Shown: in pieces, positions 48,085 to 58,884 of the stretch
Layout of the letters: each line of letters begins with the position of its first letter
Numbering within the stretch: position 1 is the stretch's first letter
Assembly: GCA_051002235.1 (NCBI GenBank)
Contig: JBPCMN010000058.1
Span: 1 to 64,000 of the forward strand
From: JBPCMN01 sp013695115
GTDB lineage: Bacteria > Actinomycetota > Acidimicrobiia > IMCC26256 > JACDBD01
Reading direction: 5' to 3'
Length of the DNA stretch: 64,000 nt
Position numbers and translations under genes: made by a program
Notes under the pieces: model-generated
What the model was told of the DNA's origin: nothing
What the model saw: the letters and a program-made list of their open reading frames with translations, nothing else
The model's database searches: none

Positions 48085-49617
48085 ATGCCCGAGCTCACGA
48101 TCAACGCCGACGAGATCGCGGCGGCGCTGCGCAAGCACGTCGAGGGCTTCCAGCCCGAGACGGCCCAGGCCCAGGTCGGACGGGTGCTCGAGGTCGGCGA
48201 CGGCATCGCCCGGGTCTCGGGTCTGCCCCAGACGTCGGTGAACGAGCTGCTCGAGTTCGAGGGCGGTCACCTCGGGCTGGCGCTCAACCTCGACGAAGAG
48301 TCGATCGGCGCCGTGATCCTCGGCGAGTCCGACGTGATCGAGGAGGGCCACACCGCCCGCGCCACCGGCCGCATCCTGTCGGTGCCGGTCGGCGACGCCG
48401 TGATCGGCCGGGTGGTGAACGCCCTGGGCCAGCCCATCGACGGCAAGGGCCCGGTGAGCACCGAGACGTTCCGCCGGCTCGAGGTGCAGGCCCCCGGGAT
48501 CGTCTACCGCCAGCCGGTGAAGGAGCCGCTCCAGACCGGCATCAAGGCGATCGACGCGATGACGCCCATCGGACGGGGCCAGCGCGAGCTCATCATCGGC
48601 GACCGTAAGACCGGCAAGACCACCATCGCAGTCGACACGATCATCAACCAGCGCGGCCTGGGCGTGAAGTGCATCTACGTCGGCGTCGGCCAGAAGGGCT
48701 CGACGGTCGCCCAGACCGTCGCCACCCTCGAGGAGCACGGCGCGATGGAGTACACCGTCGTGGTCAACGCCCCCGCCGCCGACGAGGCCGTGTTCAAGTA
48801 CCTCGCGCCCTACGCCGGGTGCGCGATCGGCCAGCACTGGATGGACAACGGCGAGCACGCGCTGGTGGTGTACGACGACCTCTCGAAGCAGGCCGAGGCG
48901 TACCGGCAGCTCTCGCTGCTGCTGCGCCGCCCGCCCGGGCGCGAGGCCTACCCCGGCGACGTGTTCTACCTACACAGCCGGTTGCTGGAGCGCTCCGCCA
49001 AGCTCAACGACGAGCGGGGCGCGGGCTCGCTGACGGCGCTGCCCGTGATCGAGACCAAGGGCGGCGACGTCTCCGCCTACATCCCGACCAATGTCATCTC
49101 GATCACCGACGGCCAGATCTACCTCGTCGACGACCTGTTCAAGTCGGGCGTCCGGCCCGCGGTCGACGTCGGCATCTCGGTGTCCCGGGTGGGCGGCAAC
49201 GCCCAGGTGAAGGCGATGAGGTCGGTGTCGGGCACGCTCAAGCTCGACCTGGCTCAGTTCCGCGAGCTCGAGGCGTTCGCGACCTTCGGCTCCGAGCTCG
49301 ACAAGGTCTCGCGCGCCCAGCTCGACCGGGGCTACCGCCTCACCGAGCTCCTGAAGCAGCCCCTCAACTCGCCCATGCCGGTCGAGGAGCAGGTGATCGC
49401 CATCTACTCGGGGACCGGCGGCGCGCTCGACGACCTTCCGGTCGATGACGTGCGCCGGTTCGAGACCGAGCTGCTCGAGTGGTTCCGCACCCGGCACTCC
49501 GCGATGCTCGACGCCATTCGCGAGACCGGCACGCTGCCCGACGAGGACGAGCTGAAGAAGGCGGTCGACGACTTCAAGGCCCAGTTCGCGACCAGCGATT
49601 CGGGAGCGGGCGAGTAG
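48085..49617 (+). CDS. atpA: ATP synthase F1 subunit alpha
   Basis: The 510-residue non-catalytic nucleotide-binding subunit has the P-loop GDRKTGKTTIAVD (about 172-184), VYDDLSKQAEAYRQLSLLLR, and the alpha signature PGREAYPGDVFYLHSRLLER. It ends near the normal length and has no mycobacterial-type C-terminal extension. Spacing to atpG is three bases. Confidence 0.98.
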   Translation: MPELTINADEIAAALRKHVEGFQPETAQAQVGRVLEVGDGIARVSGLPQTSVNELLEFEGGHLGLALNLDEESIGAVILGESDVIEEGHTARATGRILSVPVGDAVIGRVVNALGQPIDGKGPVSTETFRRLEVQAPGIVYRQPVKEPLQTGIKAIDAMTPIGRGQRELIIGDRKTGKTTIAVDTIINQRGLGVKCIYVGVGQKGSTVAQTVATLEEHGAMEYTVVVNAPAADEAVFKYLAPYAGCAIGQHWMDNGEHALVVYDDLSKQAEAYRQLSLLLRRPPGREAYPGDVFYLHSRLLERSAKLNDERGAGSLTALPVIETKGGDVSAYIPTNVISITDGQIYLVDDLFKSGVRPAVDVGISVSRVGGNAQVKAMRSVSGTLKLDLAQFRELEAFATFGSELDKVSRAQLDRGYRLTELLKQPLNSPMPVEEQVIAIYSGTGGALDDLPVDDVRRFETELLEWFRTRHSAMLDAIRETGTLPDEDELKKAVDDFKAQFATSDSGAGE

Positions 49618-49620
49618 TCC

Positions 49621-50616
49621 ATGCCCGGTGGCGAGGAGAAGGTTCTCAAGCGGCGGATCAAGTCGATCGAGTCGACCAAGAAGATCACGCGCGCTATGGA
49701 GCTGATCGCGGCCAGCCGCATCGTGAAGGCGCAGGCGCGCGTGCAGGCGGCCCGCCCGTACAGCGAGCAGATCACGGAGGTCATCCGCAACCTGGCGTCG
49801 GCGGGGGGCGCCGAGGTCGACAGCCCCCTGCTCGAGCCACGCGAGCAGGAGCGCAAGATCGCCTTCGTCGTGCTGACCGCCGACCGGGGACTGTGCGGCG
49901 CCTACAACTCCTCGGTCATCCGCGCCGCCGAACGGGCGATGCAGCGCGAAGCCGACCAGGGCCACGATCATGCGCTGGTCACCGTGGGCAAGAAGGCCGA
50001 GAGCTACTTCCGTTTCCGCGACTTCCCCATCGACGCGGTGTTCACCGCCATGAGCGACCAGCCGACGTACGAGGACGCCAAGGCGGTCGCGGCGGCCGTG
50101 GCGGAGCGGTTCGAGGCGGGCGAGTTCGACCGGGTCGAGGTCGTCTACACCGAGTTCCTCTCCGCGGGCTCGCAGCGGGTGGTGCAGACGACGCTGATGC
50201 CGCTCGATCCGAAAGACATCGCCGCCGAGGCGGAAGACGCGGCGCCACGCGATGGTGAGCTTCAGGCCGCCTACGAGTTCGAGCCCGAGCCCGCCGCCAT
50301 CCTCTCCCGCCTGCTCCCGCGCTACGTCGAGGCCCGGTTGTTCGCCGCGCAACTCGACGCGGCTGCCTCCGAGCACGCCGCCCGCCAGCGGGCGATGAAG
50401 TCGGCGACCGACAACGCCGAGGACCTGATCACCAGCCTCACCCGGGTGATGAACCGGGCCCGCCAGGACGCGATCACCACCGAGATCATGGAGGTCGTCG
50501 GCGGCGCCGAGGCCCTCCGCAAGGGCAAGCGACTCCACGCCGAGGACCTGCTCGTCGACAGCATCGAGGGCCGCCGCACCGACCTGTTCGCCAAGCGCGT
50601 GCACGACAACAACTAG
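49621..50616 (+). CDS. atpG: ATP synthase F1 subunit gamma
   Basis: Gamma is the central rotor shaft. The N-terminal coiled-coil helix (VLKRRIKSIESTKKITRAME, then LIAASRIVKAQ) and the C-terminal helix (TDNAEDLITSLTRVMNRARQ, then DAITTEIMEVVGGAEAL) are conserved, with the globular VVLTADRGLCGAYNSSVIR between. At 331 residues it is longer than E. coli gamma (287), mainly because of an acidic insert around residues 195-215 (PLDPKDIAAEAEDAAPRDGE). Confidence 0.96.
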   Translation: MPGGEEKVLKRRIKSIESTKKITRAMELIAASRIVKAQARVQAARPYSEQITEVIRNLASAGGAEVDSPLLEPREQERKIAFVVLTADRGLCGAYNSSVIRAAERAMQREADQGHDHALVTVGKKAESYFRFRDFPIDAVFTAMSDQPTYEDAKAVAAAVAERFEAGEFDRVEVVYTEFLSAGSQRVVQTTLMPLDPKDIAAEAEDAAPRDGELQAAYEFEPEPAAILSRLLPRYVEARLFAAQLDAAASEHAARQRAMKSATDNAEDLITSLTRVMNRARQDAITTEIMEVVGGAEALRKGKRLHAEDLLVDSIEGRRTDLFAKRVHDNN

Positions 50617-50629
50617 GAGCCGACCGCAC

Positions 50630-52086
<1,457 letters not shown>

Positions 52087-52087
<1 letters not shown>

Positions 52088-52401
52088 TGCCACTTCACGT
52101 CGAGCTGGTCGCGCCCGAGAGCGTCCTCTACGAGGGCGAGGCCGACATGGTCGTGTGCCGCACGACCGACGGCGAGATCGCGTTCCTGCCCGGCCACGTG
52201 TCGTTCCTCGGCGCCCTCGGGGTCGGGGAGGTGCGGGTGCTCCTGCCCGGCGGCGGGGCCAGTGGTTCGAGCGAGGAGGCGTTCTCGGTCGACGGCGGCT
52301 TCGTCGAGGTGCGCGACGACAAGGTCACGGTGCTGTCGGACGCGGCCCGGCTCGACGACGAGGGTGAATCGCCGGACGGACCAGAGGCCGACACCGCCTG
52401 A
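52087..52401 (+). CDS. atpC: ATP synthase F1 subunit epsilon, short form
   Basis: The 104-residue protein has the N-terminal beta-sandwich (HVELVAPESVLYEGEADMVV, GEIAFLPGHVSFLGALGVG, FSVDGGFVEVRDDKVTVLSD). After about residue 87 only an acidic disordered tail remains (DDEGESPDGPEADTA). The two C-terminal helices that inhibit ATP hydrolysis in E. coli are absent; E. coli epsilon has 139 residues. It ends the atp operon. No terminator hairpin with a T-run is visible in the 26 bases to the next gene. Confidence 0.93.
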
Positions 52402-52427
52402 GTTCGTCCGCTCGCTACCGTCGCTCC

Positions 52428-53345
52428 ATGCGTCGGACGCTCCTCCTGCTGACCGCGCTCGCCCTCGTCCTCGCGGCCTGTGACTCGGGTGGCCCGGAAA
52501 CGGAACGGCAGCTCGCGCCCGGCGCGCTCCGTCCGTACGAGGGCCTGGGGACGTGGGTCGACGTGTACGACTACGTCCCCGGATTCCAGGAACCGGGCGA
52601 GCTGCCGGCGGTCACGGTGGGCAGCATCGACGACATGGCCGCGCTGGGGGTGCGCACGCTGTACCTCCAGTCGGCCCAGGACGATCCTCGCTCGCCCGAC
52701 GACACCATCGATCGCGCGCTGCTCGGTAAGTTCCTCCGGCGGGCGCACGAGCACGGCATCGAGGTCGTGGCGTGGTATCTGCCCCGGTTCGTCGACGTCG
52801 ACTCCGACCTGCGCCGCATCCGCGCCCTCCATCGCTTCCGATCGCAGGGCCAGCGGTTCGACGGGCTCGCGCTCGACATCGAGTGGACGGAGGGCGTGCC
52901 CGACGTCGAGGCTCGCAACGCCGCCCTCATCGACCTTTCGGAGCGCGTGCGGGAGCTGGTGGGTGACGAGTACCCGGTGGCGGCGATCGTGCTCGAACCG
53001 GTCCTACTCGAGGTGGTCAGCCCGCAGTACTGGCCGTCGTTCCCGTGGAAGAAGGTTGAGCCCCACTACGACGTGTGGATGCCGATGAACTACTGGACCA
53101 ACCGCCAGGAGGACTCCGGGTACCGCGAGGGGTTCAAGTACACCGAGGAGAACGTGCGCCGGCTGCGCGCCAACCTGGAGGACGACGACGCGGCGGTGCA
53201 CACGATCGGCGGCATCGGCGACGGCGCGACCGCGGCCGACTACGAGGGCTTCGTGAGGGCTAGCCGCGAGGCCGACGCGCTGGGCTGGTCGGTGTACGAC
53301 TTCAATACCGTCGCGACCAGCGCCTGGCCCCGGTTGCGCGGCTGA
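52428..53345 (+). CDS. Lipoprotein with a glycoside-hydrolase-like TIM-barrel domain
   Basis: The N-terminus MRRTLLLLTALALVLAAC is a lipoprotein signal (lipobox LAAC, Cys18). The rest resembles a secreted (beta/alpha)8 barrel: GVRTLYLQSAQDDPRSPDD, RAHEHGIEVVAWYLPRFVD, FDGLALDIEWTEG with acidic residues at a strand end, and DVWMPMNYWTNRQ. Such proteins are grouped with putative glycosidases; the substrate is unknown. TACCGT at 52416-52421 lies six bases before the ATG, so the gene has its own leaderless promoter after the atp operon. Confidence 0.78.
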   Translation: MRRTLLLLTALALVLAACDSGGPETERQLAPGALRPYEGLGTWVDVYDYVPGFQEPGELPAVTVGSIDDMAALGVRTLYLQSAQDDPRSPDDTIDRALLGKFLRRAHEHGIEVVAWYLPRFVDVDSDLRRIRALHRFRSQGQRFDGLALDIEWTEGVPDVEARNAALIDLSERVRELVGDEYPVAAIVLEPVLLEVVSPQYWPSFPWKKVEPHYDVWMPMNYWTNRQEDSGYREGFKYTEENVRRLRANLEDDDAAVHTIGGIGDGATAADYEGFVRASREADALGWSVYDFNTVATSAWPRLRG

Positions 53346-53366
53346 TCGGCGGGTAGGTTGACGGGC

Positions 53367-54386
53367 ATGGCGGTCACGGGCGCCAACACCATCATCGCCG
53401 GGGTCAACAAGGCAGGGACGACGTCGCTGTTCGTGTCGCTTCAGGCCCATCCCGAGGTGGCGACGTCGTCGGTCAAGGAGACGCGGTATTTCCTGCCGGC
53501 GCGGTACGGCGAGCCGCTCGAGCCCGCGTCCGTCTATGAGTCGTATTTCGCTCACGCCGGGGACCGCCCGATCCGGCTGGAGGCGACGCCCGCCTACTTC
53601 TACGGCGGCGAACCGCTGGTGGCGAGCATCGTCGACCTGCTCGGCTCCGAGGTCCGGGCGATCGTGGTGCTGCGCGAGCCGGTCAGCCGGCTGGTCTCGT
53701 TCTTCACGTTCCAGAAGACGCGCCTCCGCATCCCGGAGTCGATGACGCTGGACGAGTACCTGGCGGCTGCTGACCGGCTCTCCGACGCCGACTTCGCCGA
53801 CCCCGCGAACGAGCGGTACTTCGGCTTCCGGGGCGGGTGCTACGCCGACTTCCTTCCGGCGTGGGTCGCCGCGTTCGGCTCCCGGCTGCGGGTGGTGTTC
53901 TTCGACGACCTCGTCGCCCGACCCGAGATCGTCCTCCAGGAGGTGGCGACGTGGCTCGGCGTCGACCCGGACGCGTTCCCGGCTCCCGACCTGAGCTCCG
54001 AGAACCGCACCACCGGTTTCCGGTTCCGTGGCTTCCAACGGGCCGCGCTGTTCGCGAACGACCGGCTCGAGCGGTTCCTGCGCCGACACCCGGCGCTGAA
54101 GCAGCGGCTGCGGGCGGCCTACTACCGCATCAACGGCCGTGCCGCGCGTGAAGTGGTGCCGCAAACGGTGCGGGCCGAGCTCGAGGAGCGCTACCGCGAG
54201 CCGAACGTCAGACTCGCGGGGCAGCTGCGCGACGCGGGAGTGACTGAAGTCCCCGCGTGGGTTCCGGAACCGCGAGGAAGGCCTGCCATCCACCGGCGAT
54301 CAGCCGCGATTGCGCGCGAGCGGCGAGCGCCCCGAAGGGCGGCGGCAGGTACCCTGCCGCCGAGCGAGCGCGACCAGGAGAGCTAG
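53367..54386 (+). CDS. PAPS-dependent sulfotransferase
   Basis: The 339-residue protein has the 5'-phosphosulfate loop AGVNKAGTTSLFVSLQAHPE (about 9-28) and the 3'-phosphate motif RAIVVLREPVSRLVSFFTF, plus KETRYF and a late VFFDDLVARPEIVLQEVATW. It would sulfate a carbohydrate or lipid at the membrane or in the cytosol. TAGGTT (53354-53359) lies seven bases before ATG 53367, which I prefer over TTG 53358. The last ~30 residues are Arg/Ala-rich. Its stop shares CTAG with the convergent glpX stop. Confidence 0.87.
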   Translation: MAVTGANTIIAGVNKAGTTSLFVSLQAHPEVATSSVKETRYFLPARYGEPLEPASVYESYFAHAGDRPIRLEATPAYFYGGEPLVASIVDLLGSEVRAIVVLREPVSRLVSFFTFQKTRLRIPESMTLDEYLAAADRLSDADFADPANERYFGFRGGCYADFLPAWVAAFGSRLRVVFFDDLVARPEIVLQEVATWLGVDPDAFPAPDLSSENRTTGFRFRGFQRAALFANDRLERFLRRHPALKQRLRAAYYRINGRAAREVVPQTVRAELEERYREPNVRLAGQLRDAGVTEVPAWVPEPRGRPAIHRRSAAIARERRAPRRAAAGTLPPSERDQES

Positions 54387-55369
54387 TCGAACTTGACGGA
54401 GGAGTACCGCATGAGCTTCTGCCAGCGGTGGCTGGCGTCGATCGTGCGGATCGTCCCCGACTTCGAGCGCATCACCAGCGTCTGTGTTCCCGCGCCGGTG
54501 CCCCAGTAGCGGACGCCCTTGAGCAGGTCGCCGTCGGTCACTCCGGTGGCGGAGAAGAAGACGTCGCCGGCGACGAGATCGTCGGTCGAGAGCACCCGGT
54601 CGAGGTCGTAGCCGGCGTCGAGCGCCTGCTTGCGCTCGTCGTCGTCACGGGGCCACAGCCGCCCCTGGATCGACCCGCCGAGGCACTTCAGCGCGCAGGC
54701 GGCGATGACGCCCTCGGGCGTGCCGCCGATGCCGAACAGGATGTTGGTGCCGCTGGCGGGCCACGCCGTCGAGATCGCGCCGGCGACGTCGCCGTCGGGG
54801 ATGAGGCGGATGCGGGCGCCGGCCTCGCGGCATTCCCTGATGATTTCCTCGTGCCGGGGGCGGTCGAGGATCGTCGCGGTGACGTCGTCGACGTCCTCGC
54901 CCAGCGCCTTGGCCACCGCCTCGAGGTTGGCCTTCACCGGCGCGTCGAGGTCGATGGCGTCGACCGCTTCGGGCCCGACCGCGATCTTCTCCATGTACAC
55001 GCACGGGCCGGGGTCGTACATCGTCCCCCGGTCGGCGAGCGCGATCACCGCGATGGCGTTGGGTCGGCCGAGCGAGGTGAGGGTGGTCCCGTCGATGGGG
55101 TCCACCGCGATGTCCATCGCCGGGCCACCGGCGCCGATCTCCTCGCCGTTGTAGAGCATCGGCGCTTCGTCCTTCTCCCCCTCGCCGATGACGACGATGC
55201 CGTCCATCGACACCGTGTTCAGAACGAGCCGCATGGCGTCGACCGCGGCCTGGTCGGCGGCCTCCTTGTCGCCCCGGCCCATCCACCGCCCGCCGGCGAG
55301 CGCGGCCGCCTCCGTGACCCGGCACAGGTCCATGGCGAGGTTGCGGTCGGGAGCCTGGCGTTCCTCCAT
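54383..55369 (-). CDS. glpX: Fructose-1,6-bisphosphatase, class II
   Basis: It dephosphorylates fructose-1,6-bisphosphate in gluconeogenesis. The 328-residue GlpX protein has GDKEAADQAAVDAMR, VIGEGEKDEAPMLYNGE, the metal-binding DIAVDPIDGTTLTSLGR, and GIGGTPEGVIAACALKCLGG. It is the usual actinobacterial enzyme. ATG 55369 starts the conserved region; a longer frame to 55399 adds ten unrelated residues. It is divergent from the mutase gene. Confidence 0.96.
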   Translation of the reverse strand: MEERQAPDRNLAMDLCRVTEAAALAGGRWMGRGDKEAADQAAVDAMRLVLNTVSMDGIVVIGEGEKDEAPMLYNGEEIGAGGPAMDIAVDPIDGTTLTSLGRPNAIAVIALADRGTMYDPGPCVYMEKIAVGPEAVDAIDLDAPVKANLEAVAKALGEDVDDVTATILDRPRHEEIIRECREAGARIRLIPDGDVAGAISTAWPASGTNILFGIGGTPEGVIAACALKCLGGSIQGRLWPRDDDERKQALDAGYDLDRVLSTDDLVAGDVFFSATGVTDGDLLKGVRYWGTGAGTQTLVMRSKSGTIRTIDASHRWQKLMRYSSVKFD

Positions 55370-55431
55370 GCCGGGATTCTTACCGCAACGGGACGTCATC
55401 GGGTCGGGGCGGCTCCGGTACCGTTGAGCCC

Positions 55432-57090
55432 ATGGCCAACCCGTCCGAGTCGTCGTTGGAGAGGTCGTTGGAGAGATGGCGCGAGGCGTTCGCGGCCGCG
55501 CCGCAGCGTGAGGCCGATTTCGACACGATGTCGGGTGTGCCGGTCGAGCCCGTGTACGGGCCCGACGACGGTGAGTTCCCGGCGCAGTGGCCGTACACCC
55601 GCGGCCCGTACGCCTCGATGTACCGGTCGAAGCTGTGGACGATGCGGATGTTCGCCGGTTTCGGGACCGCCCTCGACACCAACGCCCGGTTCCGTGACCT
55701 GCTCGCCGCCGGCGGCGACGGGCTCTCCACCGCGTTCGACCTGCCCACGCTCATGGGGCGGGACTCCGACGACCCGCTGGCGCTGGGCGAAGTGGGCAAG
55801 TGCGGCGTCGCCATCGACACGCTCGCCGACGTCGAGGACCTCTACCGCGACATCGACCTGTCAACGGTTACGACCTCGATGACGATCAACTCGCCCGCGC
55901 CCATCCTGCTGGCGATGTACGTGGGTGCGGCCGAGCGGTCGGGCACCACGCGGCGCGATCTCGGCGGCACCCTGCAGAACGACATTCTCAAGGAGTATCA
56001 GGCGCAGAAGGAGTACGTGTTCCCGCCGCGGCCGTCGATGCGGCTGGTGACGGACACCATCCGGTTCTGCGCCGCCGAGATGCCGCGCTGGCACCCGATC
56101 TCGGTGTCGGGGTACCACATCCGCGAAGCCGGCTCGACCGCGGCGCAGGAGCTCGCGTTCACGATCGCCAACGGGTTCGCCTACGTCGAATCCGGCGTTG
56201 ATGCCGGGCTGGAGGTCGACGAGTTCGCGCCCCGGCTGAGTTTCTTCTTCAACGCCCACATCGACTTCTTCGAGGAGATCGCCAAGTACCGCGCCGCCCG
56301 GCGCATCTGGGCCCGGTGGCTGCGCGACCGGTACGGCGCGACCGCGGAGCGCTCGCTCCAGCTGCGGTTCCACACCCAGACCGCGGGCGTGTCGCTCACC
56401 GCCCAGCAGCCCGAGGTCAACATCGTGCGCACCGCCATCGAGGCGCTGGCGGGGGTGCTCGGCGGCACCCAGAGCCTGCACACCAACTCGATGGACGAGG
56501 TGCTCGCGCTGCCGACCCAGAAGGCGGCGCGCATCGCGCTTCGTACCCAGCAGGTCGTCGCCCACGAGACCCGCGTCGCCAACGTCGCCGATCCGCTCGG
56601 CGGTTCGCACTACGTGGAGGCGCTCACCGACGAGATGGAGCGCCGGGCCGAGGAGGTGTTCGACCACCTCGACCGGCTCGGCGACGGATCGATGCGCGAA
56701 GGCGTGTTGCGGGCGATCGAGGAGGGCTGGTTCCAACGCGAGATCGGCGACGCCGCCTACGAGCTCGAGCGCAAGCTCAACGACCGCCGCCACCTGCTCG
56801 TCGGGGTGAACATCGCCACCGAGGGCAACGACGAGCCCCAGCCCGACATCCTCCGCATCGGGCCGGAGGTGGAGGAGGCGCAGCTCAAGCGGCTGGCGAA
56901 GGTCAAGGCCGACCGCGACCGGGAGCGGGTCGACGACGCCCTCGACCGGGTCCGCGCCGACGCGTCCGATCCGACCGTCAACGTCATGCCGGCCCTGCTC
57001 GACGCGGTGGCGACACAGGCAACCGTGGGTGAGGTCATCGACGCGCTGGCCGACGTGTTCGGCCGGTACCGCGAGGACCCGGTCATCTAG
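55432..57090 (+). CDS. Methylmalonyl-CoA mutase-type large (catalytic) subunit
   Basis: The 552-residue protein is the TIM-barrel part of a B12-dependent acyl-CoA mutase: PYTRGPYASMYRSKLWTMRM, FAGFG, LSTAFDLPTLMGRDSD, ISVSGYHIREAGSTAAQELA, LGGTQSLHTNSMDEVLALPT. It lacks the C-terminal B12-binding domain, which must come from a separate small subunit not present here; that layout is typical of isobutyryl-CoA, 2-hydroxyisobutyryl-CoA and some methylmalonyl-CoA mutases. SKLWTMRM differs from the GRPWTIRQ of true methylmalonyl-CoA mutase, so substrate is open. TACCGT lies seven bases before the ATG. Confidence 0.88.
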   Translation: MANPSESSLERSLERWREAFAAAPQREADFDTMSGVPVEPVYGPDDGEFPAQWPYTRGPYASMYRSKLWTMRMFAGFGTALDTNARFRDLLAAGGDGLSTAFDLPTLMGRDSDDPLALGEVGKCGVAIDTLADVEDLYRDIDLSTVTTSMTINSPAPILLAMYVGAAERSGTTRRDLGGTLQNDILKEYQAQKEYVFPPRPSMRLVTDTIRFCAAEMPRWHPISVSGYHIREAGSTAAQELAFTIANGFAYVESGVDAGLEVDEFAPRLSFFFNAHIDFFEEIAKYRAARRIWARWLRDRYGATAERSLQLRFHTQTAGVSLTAQQPEVNIVRTAIEALAGVLGGTQSLHTNSMDEVLALPTQKAARIALRTQQVVAHETRVANVADPLGGSHYVEALTDEMERRAEEVFDHLDRLGDGSMREGVLRAIEEGWFQREIGDAAYELERKLNDRRHLLVGVNIATEGNDEPQPDILRIGPEVEEAQLKRLAKVKADRDRERVDDALDRVRADASDPTVNVMPALLDAVATQATVGEVIDALADVFGRYREDPVI

Positions 57091-57145
57091 CGCGGGTGGC
57101 GCAAGCGGCAGAGGTGATGCGATTCCGCGGAACGAGGCAATAGTG

Positions 57146-57760
57146 ATGGATGACGCCCTCCTCGCGGTCGCGCGCGAGGCCAAGGGGTTCATGCCCGACG
57201 ACGAGGGTGCCGCCCTCCACGAGGCCGGGCGGAGGGCGGCCCCGTGCGGGCCGCTGCTCGAGGTCGGCAGCTACTGCGGCAAGTCGGCCGTGTACCTCGG
57301 TGCCGCGGCGCGCGCCGGCGGAACGGTGCTGTTCAGCATCGACCACCATCACGGCTCGGAGGAGAACCAGGCCGGGTGGGAGCACCACGATCCCGAGGTC
57401 GTCGACCCCGAGACCGGACGGATGGACACGCTGCCGTTGTTCCGGCGCACCATCGAGCGCGCCGGGCTCGAGGATGTGGTCGTCGGTGTCGTCGGCGACT
57501 CGGCCACGATCGCCCGCCACTGGCGCACCCCCCTCGGCCTGCTGTTCATCGACGGCGGCCACGCGCTCGACATCGTCCTTGCCGACTACGAGGGCTGGTC
57601 ACCGCACGTCGCGCCGGATGGTCTGCTCGTGTTCCACGACGTGTTCGAGGACCCCGCCGAGGGCGGTCAGGCGCCGTACCAGGCGTGGAAGCGCGCCGTG
57701 GGCGACGGTTTCACGCCCGAGTCGACGACCGGCAGCCTGCGGGTATTGCGGGGCGGGTAA
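57146..57760 (+). CDS. Class I SAM-dependent methyltransferase (Methyltransf_24-like)
   Basis: The 204-residue protein has the SAM motif PLLEVGSYCGKSAVYLGAA (about 34-52), the post-I acidic strand VLFSIDHHHGSEENQ, and PLGLLFIDGGHALDIVLADY followed by LLVFHDVFEDPAEGG. It resembles the small O-methyltransferases found beside glycosyltransferase and cell-wall genes. GTG 57143 is an alternative start. It is 55 bp after the mutase gene and on the same strand. Substrate unknown. Confidence 0.8.
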   Translation: MDDALLAVAREAKGFMPDDEGAALHEAGRRAAPCGPLLEVGSYCGKSAVYLGAAARAGGTVLFSIDHHHGSEENQAGWEHHDPEVVDPETGRMDTLPLFRRTIERAGLEDVVVGVVGDSATIARHWRTPLGLLFIDGGHALDIVLADYEGWSPHVAPDGLLVFHDVFEDPAEGGQAPYQAWKRAVGDGFTPESTTGSLRVLRGG

Positions 57761-57765
57761 CGGCC

Positions 57766-58884
57766 CTAGCGGTCGCGCCAGCGGCGCACGCCGGCGCGCT
57801 CGCCCTCGATCTCGACGCCGGCGGCGAGAAGCTCTTCGGGGGTGAGACCCACGGGCAGGCCTTCGCCCCGGAACAGCCCCGCGGTGGGCCCGTCGCCGCC
57901 CAGCGCGTGGGCGGCGAGCACGACCGCGGCGGAGTTCCAGGTCGGCTGCTCGACCGGGTAGAGCTGGCCGTCGCGTTCGAACCGCTCGTTGTCGAAGTTG
58001 GCGCCGGTCCAGTACCCGCCGCCGTCGGCCCGCAGGAACTGCACCCATTCGAACAGCTTGTGGGCCTCGGCGGACGCGCCGATGGCGTCCAGGGCGAGGA
58101 CGAACTCGCAGGTCTCGGCGGCGGTCACCCAGGGCTTGTCGGACACGCAGCGCACGCCGCGCCCTTCGACGACGAACGTCTGCCATCCGCCCGCGACCCG
58201 GGCGTGGGCCGACGGACCGCGCAGCACGCCGCCGAGGACGGGGTAATACCAGTCCATCGCCCAGCGCGACTTGTCGAGGAAGACGTCGGGACGGTGCGCG
58301 ACCGCGATGGCGAGCGAGCCCAGTGACATCTCCCAGTCGGGGCGCTCGTGGCCCAGGCGCTCGGCGACCGCGATCGCGTGACGCAGGCTGGCGTGCACGC
58401 TCGACGAGCCCGTGAGCAAGGCGCCGTCGCCGGGGTCGTCGCCCCGCCACGCCAGCTCCCCGGTCTCGGTTTGGTGGTCGAGGGCGAAGTCGATGGCCCG
58501 CTCCACCACCGGCCAGAACCGCTCGAGGAAGCGGCGATCGTCGGTCGACAGGTAGTGGTGCCAGACGCCGTTCGCCACGTAGCAGGTGACGTTGGTGTCG
58601 AGCGCCTCGTCCTTGACGTCGTTGCCGACGTAGTACGCGTGCCAGGCGCCGTCGGGACGCTGCATCCCGCCGAGCCAGTCGTAGGCGGCGGCGGCTTCGT
58701 CGTGGTAGCCGCCGACGTCGAGGGCCATCGCCGCTTCGACCAGGTTCCACGGGTCGGTGTGGTCGCCGGGGGTCCACGGGATATTCCCGTCCGGAAGCTG
58801 GATGGCCGCGATCGCGGCGCACGTGGCCGCGACCTCCTGTCGGCTCAGGATGCCCGGCACCTCGGGCAGCTCACGCTGCGACAT
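57766..58884 (-). CDS. Alpha/alpha-toroid protein (prenyltransferase/cyclase-like), unknown substrate
   Basis: The 372-residue helical protein has repeated toroid motifs: AAIAAIQLPDGNIPW, AAYDWLGGMQRPDGAWHAYY, LFEWVQFLRADGGGYWTG, each like the QxxDGxW repeats of squalene-hopene cyclases and prenyltransferase beta subunits. It lacks the DxDD cyclase motif in any obvious place, so it may act on glycans or be a structural relative. It overlaps the upstream methyltransferase gene by 14 bp and is the last gene of GT4-methyltransferase-toroid, which suggests a glycolipid or polysaccharide pathway. Confidence 0.72.
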   Translation of the reverse strand: MSQRELPEVPGILSRQEVAATCAAIAAIQLPDGNIPWTPGDHTDPWNLVEAAMALDVGGYHDEAAAAYDWLGGMQRPDGAWHAYYVGNDVKDEALDTNVTCYVANGVWHHYLSTDDRRFLERFWPVVERAIDFALDHQTETGELAWRGDDPGDGALLTGSSSVHASLRHAIAVAERLGHERPDWEMSLGSLAIAVAHRPDVFLDKSRWAMDWYYPVLGGVLRGPSAHARVAGGWQTFVVEGRGVRCVSDKPWVTAAETCEFVLALDAIGASAEAHKLFEWVQFLRADGGGYWTGANFDNERFERDGQLYPVEQPTWNSAAVVLAAHALGGDGPTAGLFRGEGLPVGLTPEELLAAGVEIEGERAGVRRWRDR

